DNA of 9,400 nucleotides from Sphingobacteriaceae bacterium (GTDB taxonomy: Bacteria; Bacteroidota; Bacteroidia; Sphingobacteriales; Sphingobacteriaceae). How positions within the stretch are numbered: position 1 is the first letter of the stretch; each line of letters starts with the position of its first letter. Of this stretch, positions 1 through 8,000 are shown in pieces. Made by a program: the position numbers and the translations under genes. The notes beneath the pieces are model-generated. The model did not search any database, was not told the DNA's origin, and saw only the letters and a list, made by a program, of their open reading frames with translations. The DNA lies in assembly GCA_947460275.1 (NCBI GenBank), contig CANHHZ010000075.1, positions 1 through 9,400 on the forward strand. The letters are read 5' to 3'.

Positions 1-13
1 ATCAAAAATAAGC

Positions 14-727
14 ATGATTACATTGTTAGCAACAGCTGTAGATACAGCACAACAAATAGTAGATACAGTACAAAATATTTCAACTTCAACTCCGGCACCT
101 GCTCCTGCCGAACTGCATTTTATAGACTTGCTTTTTAAAGGTGGATGGGTAATGGTTCCACTGGCTTTTTTAGCTTTTTTAGGACTTGTAATATTTACAG
201 AACGTTATTTAACCATTCGTAAATCATCAAAATACGAGACCAATTTGATGTTTCAAATTAAACAAAATATCCAGGAAGGAAGACTAGACAATGCCATTGC
301 TTTATGTAAAAACACAAAATCGCCCTTGGCTCGTATGCTTGAAAAAGGCCTAAAACGCATTGGCAGACCAATTAAAGACATTGAGGGCGCTATTGAAAAT
401 ACTGGAAAATTAGAAGTATCCAAACTGGAAAAAAACATTGGCATATTAGGTATTATCGCTGGTATTGCCCCAATGTTGGGTTTCGTGGGTACCATTATTG
501 GAGTTATTACCATATTTCACGATGTGTCTATTAAAGGCGCTATAGAAATTGGCACCATTTCTGGTGGTCTATACACTAAAATGATTACCTCTGCAACAGG
601 ATTAATCATTGGTATTGTAGCTTACGTTTTATACCATATTTTAAACATGATGGTTGAAAAAATCATTCTTAAAATGGAAACTGACGCTATAGATTTTATT
701 GACTTATTAGAAGAGCCAGGTAAATAA
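14..727 (+). CDS. exbB: MotA/TolQ/ExbB-family proton channel subunit
   Basis: Inner-membrane subunit of an ExbB-ExbD type motor, which in this family forms the proton-driven channel that energises a TonB- or TolA-like partner. The 237-residue protein has three hydrophobic spans, at about residues 43-63, 142-168 and 189-213, with a cytoplasmic loop between the first two. The family signature is visible in span 2 (PMLGFVGTIIGV, about 153-164) and span 3 (SATGLIIGI, about 193-201). Thr160 and Thr195 appear to match the conserved channel threonines of E. coli ExbB. Residues 1-38 form an Ala/Pro/Thr-rich N-terminal extension before span 1. The start at 14 follows an A-rich leader. The frame stays open to the window edge, so a slightly earlier start cannot be excluded. 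The stop overlaps the exbD start by one base (TAATG). TolQ is the main alternative name, but the TonB-like gene two places downstream favours ExbB. Confidence 0.92.
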   Translation: MITLLATAVDTAQQIVDTVQNISTSTPAPAPAELHFIDLLFKGGWVMVPLAFLAFLGLVIFTERYLTIRKSSKYETNLMFQIKQNIQEGRLDNAIALCKNTKSPLARMLEKGLKRIGRPIKDIEGAIENTGKLEVSKLEKNIGILGIIAGIAPMLGFVGTIIGVITIFHDVSIKGAIEIGTISGGLYTKMITSATGLIIGIVAYVLYHILNMMVEKIILKMETDAIDFIDLLEEPGK

Positions 728-1128
728 TGAATTTACGTAAAAGAAAAAAAGGTGCCGTTGAGGTACATACTTCTGCATTAAACGATATCATGTTTTTTTT
801 GCTGTTATTTTTTCTATTGGCTTCTGCCGTAGTAAATCCTCAGGTAGTAAAATTATTATTACCGCGTTCTAGTTCAGGTCAGCAATCTACCTCACAAAAA
901 ACTGTTACTGTTACCATAGACGAAAATGTAAACTATTTCGTTGATAAACAAAAGGTGACCTTAGCAGAAATAGAAAGTAAAATACAAGCCTATCAACAAG
1001 CTTCAAGCGATGTTACTATTGTTTTATATGTAGCTCGTGGCGTTTCTATTGAAAATACGATGCAAGTTTTTGATGTGGCAAACAAGTTAAAATTAAAAGT
1101 TGTTTTAGCTGTAGAACAGAAAAAGTAA
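727..1128 (+). CDS. exbD: ExbD/TolR-family biopolymer transport protein
   Basis: Partner of the ExbB-like channel. In this family a dimer of single-span ExbD helices sits in the ExbB pore and carries the protonatable aspartate. The 133-residue protein has a short basic cytoplasmic N-terminus (RKRKK, residues 4-8) and one very hydrophobic span at about 18-38. Asp20, in the sequence LNDIMFF, sits where E. coli ExbD has its essential Asp25. A periplasmic domain of about 90 residues follows, with alternating beta-strand patterns such as KTVTVTID and VTIVLYVARG, ending in a lysine-rich tail. The length is normal for the family. The gene is linked to its neighbours on both sides by 1-nt TAATG overlaps, at 725-729 and 1126-1130. 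This implies translational coupling and fixed relative output of the three proteins. TolR is the alternative family label. Confidence 0.92.
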   Translation: MNLRKRKKGAVEVHTSALNDIMFFLLLFFLLASAVVNPQVVKLLLPRSSSGQQSTSQKTVTVTIDENVNYFVDKQKVTLAEIESKIQAYQQASSDVTIVLYVARGVSIENTMQVFDVANKLKLKVVLAVEQKK

Positions 1129-1943
1129 TGACATCCGCCCAAGAAGAAAACAATTACCCAAAGGCCATCATAATCTCTACAATGATTATGGGGTTATTTA
1201 TTGCTTTAAGCTTTATATGGGTTATTGGTGCTTTTAACCCACCAGAAGATGTAGGCATGGGCGGTATGGTAGTTAACTACGGAACTTCGGTTACCGGAAT
1301 GGGCACAGATTACACCAGCATTGAAGAGCCATCGATGGATGAAAATGCAAACAATAAAATGCCCGATGAAATAACGCCTGAACAACAAGTTACCCCTCAA
1401 GTTTCTTCACAAAGTAGCGATAAAGACATTTCCACACAAAATACCGAAGATGCAGTGAGCATAAACACTAAAGATAAAAAAAGCAATAACGCACCCACAA
1501 GCGCCAAAGAAACAAAGCCTACCGAACAAACCGTAAACCAAAATGCGTTGTATAAAGGCAAAAAAAATAATGGCGCTGGGCAAGGCGATGGAACTGGTAA
1601 TACACCCGGCAACCAGGGCAGCATCAACGGCGACCCACTTGCACCAAATTATGGAGAAGGTGGTTCGGGCAATGGCGATATTCCTGTTCCACTGAGTAAA
1701 TTTAACAATCTAAAAACCATTAATGATGATGGTCAACAAACAGGTAAAATTGCCGTAAAAATTAGGGTAAACAGAGATGGAAGAGTAATTTCAGCAGTAG
1801 CTGGCGCCAAAGGAACCACATTTTCTAATGAGGGGCTTTACCGCAAATGTGAAGAAGCGGTAATTGGCGCAAGCTTAGATAAAGTTGCACAAGGTTACGA
1901 AAATAGAAGTTTTATCGTCATCTTCAATTTCAAAGTAAAGTAA
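1128..1943 (+). CDS. TonB-like energy-transducing protein with Gly/Asn-rich linker
   Basis: Predicted periplasm-spanning partner of the preceding channel genes. The 271-residue protein has a short cytoplasmic N-terminus and one membrane span at about 12-35. A long disordered Ser/Thr/Asn/Lys-rich region follows at about 60-145, then a Gly/Asn/Asp-rich segment at about 147-184 (including GAGQGDGTGN and GEGGSGNGD). A compact C-terminal domain lies at about 205-271. The C-terminal pattern GKIAVKIRVNRDGRVISA resembles the strand opening a TonB C-terminal domain, and the chain ends in a hydrophobic strand (SFIVIFNFKVK). The Pro-Glu/Pro-Lys spacer and YP motif typical of classical TonB are absent, so function is inferred from topology, fold pattern and coupling to exbB-exbD. 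A TolA-like role is possible. I recall similar proteins with this Gly-rich motif in Pedobacter relatives, but this was not checked. Confidence 0.75.
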   Translation: MTSAQEENNYPKAIIISTMIMGLFIALSFIWVIGAFNPPEDVGMGGMVVNYGTSVTGMGTDYTSIEEPSMDENANNKMPDEITPEQQVTPQVSSQSSDKDISTQNTEDAVSINTKDKKSNNAPTSAKETKPTEQTVNQNALYKGKKNNGAGQGDGTGNTPGNQGSINGDPLAPNYGEGGSGNGDIPVPLSKFNNLKTINDDGQQTGKIAVKIRVNRDGRVISAVAGAKGTTFSNEGLYRKCEEAVIGASLDKVAQGYENRSFIVIFNFKVK

Positions 1944-1958
1944 CTAATTTATCGCCTA

Positions 1959-3245
1959 ATGACCTATGCTGAGACTTTAGACTTTCTTTACAGCAAACTA
2001 CCCATGTTTACCCGTGTTGGAGCAGTTGCCTTAAAAAAAGACATCCATAATACGGTTAAACTGTGTGCTGCAATTGACAACCCTCAAACTAAATTTAAAA
2101 GCATACATATTGGTGGCACCAACGGAAAAGGCTCTACTTCGCACATGTTGGCAGCAATTTTTCAGAAAGCGGGTTTTAAAACCGGATTGTATACTTCACC
2201 ACACTTAAAAGATTTTAGAGAACGTATCCGTATCAACGGAAAAATGATTCCTAAAAGTACGGTTACAAATTTTGTAAAATCGCAAAAACAAAATATCAAA
2301 GAAATAGAACCTTCATTTTTTGAAGTTACCGTAGCCATGGCATTCGATTATTTTGCCAAAGAAAAAGTAGACATTGCCATTATAGAAGTTGGCTTAGGAG
2401 GAAGATTAGATTCTACCAACATTATTACGCCAGAACTCTCTGTGATTACCAATATCAGTTTAGACCACACCAATATTTTGGGCGACACGCTTCAAAAAAT
2501 TGCATTCGAAAAGGCAGGAATTATCAAACCTCAAATTCCGGTAGTAATTGGCGAACAGCAAGCCAAAAGCGCTCCAGTTTTTTTAAAGTCGGCCAAAACC
2601 AACAATACTCAAATTGTTTTTGCAGAAACTGAATTACGAATAAGCGACAGCGCAAAAAAGCATAATAAGCCCAAACTAAACATTTACAAAGCCGAACAAT
2701 TGCTTTTTAAAAACCTAAAAATAGACTTGACAGGAAATTACCAACTTAAAAATATAAAAACCGTAATCCAATCGGTGCTTATATTGAGAGAAAATGGATA
2801 TAAATTGCCCAACGAGGCTATTTATAGTGCTTTAAAAAACGTAAAAAAAATTACTGGATTGCAAGGCCGTTGGCAAACCTTAAGTAAAAAACCGCTTGTG
2901 ATTTGCGATACGGGACATAACAAAGCTGGCCTTACCGAGGTTTTAAAAAACATTGCAAATACTCCCCACCAAAGTCTGCACATGGTTATTGGCATGGTAA
3001 AAGATAAAGACATTGATGGTGTTTTGACCTTGCTGCCCAAAAAGGCGAACTACTATTTTTGTGCCCCTGCTTTAGAAAGGGCATTGCCAGCTGCAGATTT
3101 AGCACAAAAAGCAAGCAAATTTAGCTTAACAGGACAAGCGTATAAAAGTGTAAAAAATGCCTTAGCACAAGCCAAAGTAAACGCAAAAAACAACGATTTA
3201 ATTTTTGTTGGCGGCAGTACTTTTGTGGTAGCAGAAATTTTATAA
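1959..3245 (+). CDS. folC: Bifunctional dihydrofolate synthase / folylpolyglutamate synthase
   Basis: Cytosolic Mur-ligase-family enzyme. It adds glutamate to dihydropteroate and extends the gamma-polyglutamate tail of tetrahydrofolates, using ATP. The 428-residue length is standard. Visible motifs in order are the P-loop GTNGKGS (residues 53-59), TSPH (79-82), FFEVTVAMAFDYF (120-132), EVGLGGRLDSTN (143-154), DHTNILGDT (169-177), and FEKAG with Lys185, the position that is carbamylated in characterised FolC. The C-terminal ligase domain begins near residue 300, with GRWQ and the nucleotide-contact motif DTGHN (about 317-321). The ATG at 1959 gives an N-terminus (MTYAETLDFLYSKLP) typical of Bacteroidota FolC. 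It lies 15 bases after the TonB-like stop with no terminator between, so cotranscription with the exb genes is likely. I see no sign of damage or transfer. Confidence 0.96.
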   Translation: MTYAETLDFLYSKLPMFTRVGAVALKKDIHNTVKLCAAIDNPQTKFKSIHIGGTNGKGSTSHMLAAIFQKAGFKTGLYTSPHLKDFRERIRINGKMIPKSTVTNFVKSQKQNIKEIEPSFFEVTVAMAFDYFAKEKVDIAIIEVGLGGRLDSTNIITPELSVITNISLDHTNILGDTLQKIAFEKAGIIKPQIPVVIGEQQAKSAPVFLKSAKTNNTQIVFAETELRISDSAKKHNKPKLNIYKAEQLLFKNLKIDLTGNYQLKNIKTVIQSVLILRENGYKLPNEAIYSALKNVKKITGLQGRWQTLSKKPLVICDTGHNKAGLTEVLKNIANTPHQSLHMVIGMVKDKDIDGVLTLLPKKANYYFCAPALERALPAADLAQKASKFSLTGQAYKSVKNALAQAKVNAKNNDLIFVGGSTFVVAEIL

Positions 3246-3301
3246 TACTTTAACAACCATTTGCCTTTCAATTATTATTTTTACAGATAATCTTTTATAA
3301 T

Positions 3302-4963
3302 ATGAAATCAAAATACTTTTACCTACTGCTATTCACCTTTATTAGCCATGTGGCATTAGCCCAAAAAACGATAAAATCAAGTGCAAACACTACTTATGCA
3401 GAAAAAATAGAAAGACCCAAATTAGTTGTTGGATTAGTTATAGACCAAATGCGTTGGGATTATTTGTATCGTTTTTATAACCGTTACAACAAAGGCGGCT
3501 TTAAACGCTTAATTAACGAAGGATTTTCTGCCGAAAACACATTTATTCCATATACACCAACTTATACGGGTTGTGGGCATGCAAGTATCTACACCGGTTC
3601 TGTACCTGCCATCAACGGCATCGTAGGTAACAACTGGTACGATCAGCAATTGGGCAGAGATGTTTACTGTGCTGAAGACAAAGAAGTAAAAACAATTGGC
3701 AGCCCAACAAAAGCCGGAGAAATGTCGCCAAAAAACCTATTGGTAACCACCATTACCGATGAATTGCGATTGGCAACTAATTTTAAGAGCAAAGTAATTG
3801 GAATTTCTATGAAAGACCGAGGTTCTATATTGCCAGCTGGTCATTCGGCAAATGCCGCTTACTGGTATGATGGACAAAGCGGAAATTGGATTTCTAGTTC
3901 GTACTACATGCAGAACTTACCAAATTGGCTAGTTTCCTACAATCAAAAAAAGGTAGCCAATACTTTTTATGCAAAAAACTGGAATACTTTATATCCAATA
4001 GTTACTTACACAGAAAGTACTAGCGATAATAAGCCTTACGAAGGTCTTTTTAAAGGTGAAACATCAAGTTCATTTCCACATAACCTAACCAACTATATAG
4101 ACAAAAATTACGATATCATTCGCAGCACACCTTATGGAAATACCATAACTTTTGATTTATCTAAGTTGGCCATCCAAGAAGAAAAACTCGGCCAAACAGA
4201 AAATACAGACTTTTTAGCAATTAGCTGTTCATCAACAGATTATGTAGGTCATCAATTTGGGCCAAACTCTATCGAAATTGAAGATACTTATTTACGCTTA
4301 GATCAAGATATTGCAGATTTTCTAAGCTATCTAGACAAAACTTTAGGGAAAAATAATTATTTGATTTTTTTATCCGCCGATCACGCTGTTGCCCATGTGC
4401 CTGGTTTTATGAAGGAAAATAAATTGCCTGCAGGTTTAATTAGCAATTCGAAATTGAGAAAGGGAATTGACAGCTTAATACAAAACAAGTATAACCTCAA
4501 TAAATCAGTAATTACTGTAATGAATAATCAAGTCTATTTTGATCATAATGTAATTGAAGAGCAAAATGCAGATTTTAATAAAATTAAGCAAACAACCATA
4601 GCGTTTCTGAGAAGACAAAATGGAATAGCAGATGCAGTAAATCTAGAAACAATACAACAAGCCAGCTTACCCGATGAAATTAAAAAGAGAATAACGAACG
4701 GATACAATGCAAAACGAAGTGGCGATATTTATTTTTTACTCCAACCAAATTGGTTTGATGGCGGAGATACAGGAAGTACACATGGTTCTTGGTATCCCTA
4801 CGATTCTCATATCCCTTTAATTTTTATGGGATGGAAAGTAAAAGCAGGAAAATCAAACCAAACTTATTACATGACCGATATCGCAGCAACATTAGCAGCA
4901 ATGCTACATATACAAATGCCAAGTGGAAGTATTGGCTCACCAATAACCGAACTAAATAAATAA
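3302..4963 (+). CDS. pafA: PafA-type alkaline phosphatase, exported
   Basis: Zinc-dependent phosphate monoesterase of the alkaline phosphatase superfamily, expected in the periplasm to release phosphate from organic phosphoesters. The 553-residue protein starts with a Sec signal peptide (MKSKYFYLLLFTFISHVALA) and a likely signal peptidase I cut after Ala20. From remembered numbering of Elizabethkingia PafA, every key position has a counterpart: nucleophile Thr89 in TYTGCGHASI, Asn110 in VGNNWYD, Lys171 and Arg173 in MKDRGS, and zinc ligands Asp48, Asp313, His317, Asp360, His361 and His494. The Lys/Arg pair fits a monoesterase rather than a diesterase. The gene lies 56 bases after folC with no terminator visible in the gap, so it may be read from the upstream operon, from its own weak promoter, or both. 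A strong hairpin follows directly. No Pho-box-like repeat was recognised upstream. Confidence 0.93.
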   Translation: MKSKYFYLLLFTFISHVALAQKTIKSSANTTYAEKIERPKLVVGLVIDQMRWDYLYRFYNRYNKGGFKRLINEGFSAENTFIPYTPTYTGCGHASIYTGSVPAINGIVGNNWYDQQLGRDVYCAEDKEVKTIGSPTKAGEMSPKNLLVTTITDELRLATNFKSKVIGISMKDRGSILPAGHSANAAYWYDGQSGNWISSSYYMQNLPNWLVSYNQKKVANTFYAKNWNTLYPIVTYTESTSDNKPYEGLFKGETSSSFPHNLTNYIDKNYDIIRSTPYGNTITFDLSKLAIQEEKLGQTENTDFLAISCSSTDYVGHQFGPNSIEIEDTYLRLDQDIADFLSYLDKTLGKNNYLIFLSADHAVAHVPGFMKENKLPAGLISNSKLRKGIDSLIQNKYNLNKSVITVMNNQVYFDHNVIEEQNADFNKIKQTTIAFLRRQNGIADAVNLETIQQASLPDEIKKRITNGYNAKRSGDIYFLLQPNWFDGGDTGSTHGSWYPYDSHIPLIFMGWKVKAGKSNQTYYMTDIAATLAAMLHIQMPSGSIGSPITELNK

Positions 4964-5001
4964 ACATTAAAGCCTCGAAATTTTCGAGGCTTTAATGTTT
5001 A
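4961..5001 (+). terminator. Intrinsic terminator after the phosphatase gene
   Basis: A perfect inverted repeat has 20-base arms at 4961-4980 and 4982-5001. In practice it folds as a GC-rich core, GCCTCG at 4972-4977 pairing with CGAGGC at 4985-4990, around an AT loop and extended by A/T pairs. The descending arm runs into the T-rich stretch TTTAATGTTT. The left arm starts within the TAA stop codon of the phosphatase gene, so there is no spacer between stop and stem. This should end the upstream plus-strand transcript before icmF. Confidence 0.88.
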
Positions 5002-5061
5002 AAATTTGTCAATTACTCCAAATCTAGTTATTCATAAATAGCTCGTACGCTAAGTTTTTAT

Positions 5062-5069
5062 TAACTTTG
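5062..5069 (+). promoter_or_regulatory. Candidate -7 promoter element for icmF
   Basis: TAACTTTG matches the Bacteroidota primary-sigma -7 consensus TAnnTTTG in every fixed position. It lies 21 bases upstream of the icmF ATG, in a short AT-rich intergenic region just after a terminator, where a promoter is needed. No convincing TTG -33 element is seen at the usual spacing: the nearest upstream TTG, at 5006-5008, is too far. The assignment therefore rests on the -7 match and on position. The 15 bases before the start codon are A/T-rich without a Shine-Dalgarno sequence, as is usual in this phylum. Confidence 0.4.
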
Positions 5070-5090
5070 CTTACCAAAATATAAATCTTA

Positions 5091-8000
5091 ATGGAACAAA
5101 TTCAACCCTATAAACCTCAACATAAAATACGGTTTGTAACCGCTGCTGCTTTATTTGATGGACATGATGCCACGATAAACATCATGCGTCGTATTTTGCA
5201 GTCATCGGGCGCAGAGGTAATTCACTTAGGTCACAACCGCTCGGTAGAAGAAGTGGTAAATTGTGCCATACAAGAAGATGTACAAGGCATTGCCATGACC
5301 TCCTACCAAGGTGGCCACATCGAATACTTCAAGTACATGTACGATTTATTGCAGGAAAAAGGCGCAAAACACATCAAAATTTTTGGTGGCGGAGGTGGAG
5401 TAATTTTACCGACAGAAATTGAAGAATTACAAGCTTACGGTATTACTAAAATATATTCGCCCGATGATGGTCGTAAAATGGGTTTGCAAGGCATGATTAA
5501 CCACATGTTGCAAGAAACGGATTTTGTAACGACTAAGGCCATCACTACCGAACTTCAAAACATCCCTAAAAAAGAAGTAAAAAGCATTGCATCAGCCATA
5601 ACCGTTGCCGAAAACGACCCTGAAGGTGCATTAAGTTTTGTGGAAGAATTAAAAAAACTAACCCAAAATAATCAAGCCCCTGTATTGGGTATTACCGGTA
5701 CAGGAGGTTCAGGAAAATCATCATTGGTAGATGAATTGGTACGCAGATTTTTAATAGAGGTTAAGGATAAAACCTTAGCCATTATATCTGTAGATCCCTC
5801 AAAAAGAAAAACAGGTGGGGCGCTTTTGGGCGATAGGATTAGAATGAATGCCATAAACAATCCAAGGATTTATATGCGTTCGTTGGCTACCAGACAAGCT
5901 AATTTAGCGCTTTCTAAAAACGTACAAGAAAGCATAGATATTTGTAAAGCAGCGGGTTACGACTTGATCATTGTAGAAACTTCGGGCATTGGACAGTCTG
6001 ATACCGAAATTACAGAGCACTGTGATGTTTCATTATATGTAATGACACCAGAGTTTGGTGCCGCCACGCAGTTAGAAAAAATTGACATGCTCGACTTTGC
6101 TGATTTAGTGGCCATTAATAAGTTTGATAAACGTGGAGCTTTAGATGCCTTACGCGATGTACGCAAGCAATACAAGCGTAATCATAACTTATTTGATGCT
6201 GATGACAGTACAATCCCTGTTTATGGAACAATGGCCTCACAGTTTAACGATCCAGGCATGAATAACCTATTTGTGTCTTTATTAAATACGATTAAAGAAA
6301 AATCTGGTGTAGATTTTAAGGCGAGCATCGAAATGACGGATAGCCAATCTGAAAAAATTTACATCATCCCTCCTGATCGCATTCGTTACCTTTCTGAGAT
6401 TGCCGAAGCTAGCGAAAATTACAACGAATGGGTAGATAAACAATGTACAATTGCCCGTAAATTATATCAGTTAAAAGGCGTCATCGATTTTGCTAACGAT
6501 TTTGAAAATTTTGGCGGAGGATTAAAAGATGCTTATACTTATTTAGAAGAGCAATTGGATGGCGACTGTAAGCGATTACTCCGCCAATGGCCAGAAACAA
6601 AACAAAAATATAAAGAAGAATTTTTTATTTATAAAGTTCGTGATAAGGAAATTAAACAACCTTTATTTTACGAATCGCTATCTAAACTTCAAATCCCTAA
6701 GGTTTCATTGCCCAGATATGAAGATTGGGGAGATATTTTACGTTGGTTGCTAACAGAAAATGTACCGGGAGAATTTCCTTATGCAGCAGGGGTTTTCCCA
6801 CTAAAACGTGAAGGGGAAGATCCAACGCGTATGTTTGCTGGAGAAGGTGGACCGGAAAGAACCAATAAACGTTTTCACTATGTCTCTCTAGGACAACCAG
6901 CCCACAGGCTTTCGACAGCCTTCGACTCGGTTACACTTTACGGTGAAGACCCGCACGTTCGCCCTGATATTTACGGGAAAATTGGAAATTCGGGCGTAAG
7001 TATTGCTACACTTGACGATGCCAAAAAACTATATTCAGGTTTTGACTTATGTGCAGCATCTACATCAGTATCTATGACTATTAATGGCCCTGCACCAATG
7101 TTACTAGGGTTTTTTATGAATGCTGCGATAGACCAGCAATGCGAAAAATACATTATAGAAAATGGTTTAGAAGAAGAAGTTAAGAAAAAAATAGACCAAA
7201 TATACAAAGCAAAAGGTGTAGAAAAACCATTATATCAAGGGCAATTGCCGCAAGGCAACAATGGCTTAGGCTTAATGCTTTTAGGCGTCACGGGAGATGA
7301 AGTTTTACCTGCAGATGTATATGCAAAAATAAAGGCATTTGCTATAAGTTCTGTTCGCGGTACAGTACAAGCAGATATTTTAAAAGAGGATCAGGCGCAA
7401 AACACCTGTATTTTCTCTACAGAATTCGCGTTGAGGATGATGGGCGACATACAAAAATATTTTATTGATGAAAAAGTTCGCAACTTTTACTCAGTCTCTA
7501 TATCAGGTTACCACATTGCCGAAGCGGGTGCAAACCCTATATCTCAACTTGCTTTTACCTTAAGCAATGGTTTTACGTTTGTAGAGTATTACCTAAGCAG
7601 AGGAATGCATATCGACGATTTTGCACCAAATTTATCTTTCTTTTTTAGCAATGGGATAGATCCCGAATATTCGGTAATTGGTAGAGTGGCGCGCAGAATT
7701 TGGGCAAAAGCGATAAAAAATAAATACAAAGGAAATGATAGATCACAAAAATTGAAATATCATATCCAAACTTCAGGTCGCTCATTACACGCACAAGAAA
7801 TAGATTTTAATGACATTAGAACTACCCTACAAGCACTTTATGCGATTTATGACAATTGTAATTCACTACACACAAATGCGTATGACGAAGCTATAACTAC
7901 ACCAACAGAAGAATCTGTACGAAGGGCAATGGCCATTCAATTAATCATCAACAGAGAATTAGGTTTGGCAAAAAACGAAAATCCTTTACAAGGTTCATTC

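Noticed and set aside
1206..1627. Minus-strand open frames opposite the TonB-like gene
   Set aside because: They lie antisense to a well-supported gene, have no recognisable domain, and arise from its low-complexity codons.
1560..1690. Possible tandem DNA repeat in the Gly-rich part of the TonB-like gene
   Set aside because: The amino-acid composition is repetitive (Gly/Asn/Asp), but no regular repeat unit is seen in the DNA or protein.
3246..3301. Promoter for the phosphatase gene (TTG at 3261 with TAATCTTT at 3288)
   Set aside because: The -7 match to TAnnTTTG is only four of six fixed positions and the spacing is slightly long. It is too weak to list as a feature.
5001..5090. Riboswitch, such as a cobalamin riboswitch, upstream of the B12-dependent icmF
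   Set aside because: The gap after the terminator is only about 90 bases. I see no B12-box-like sequence and no structured leader beyond the candidate promoter.
6559..6753. Short plus-strand open frame inside icmF
   Set aside because: It is out of frame within the mutase-linker coding sequence, and its translation is low-complexity and unrelated to any family.
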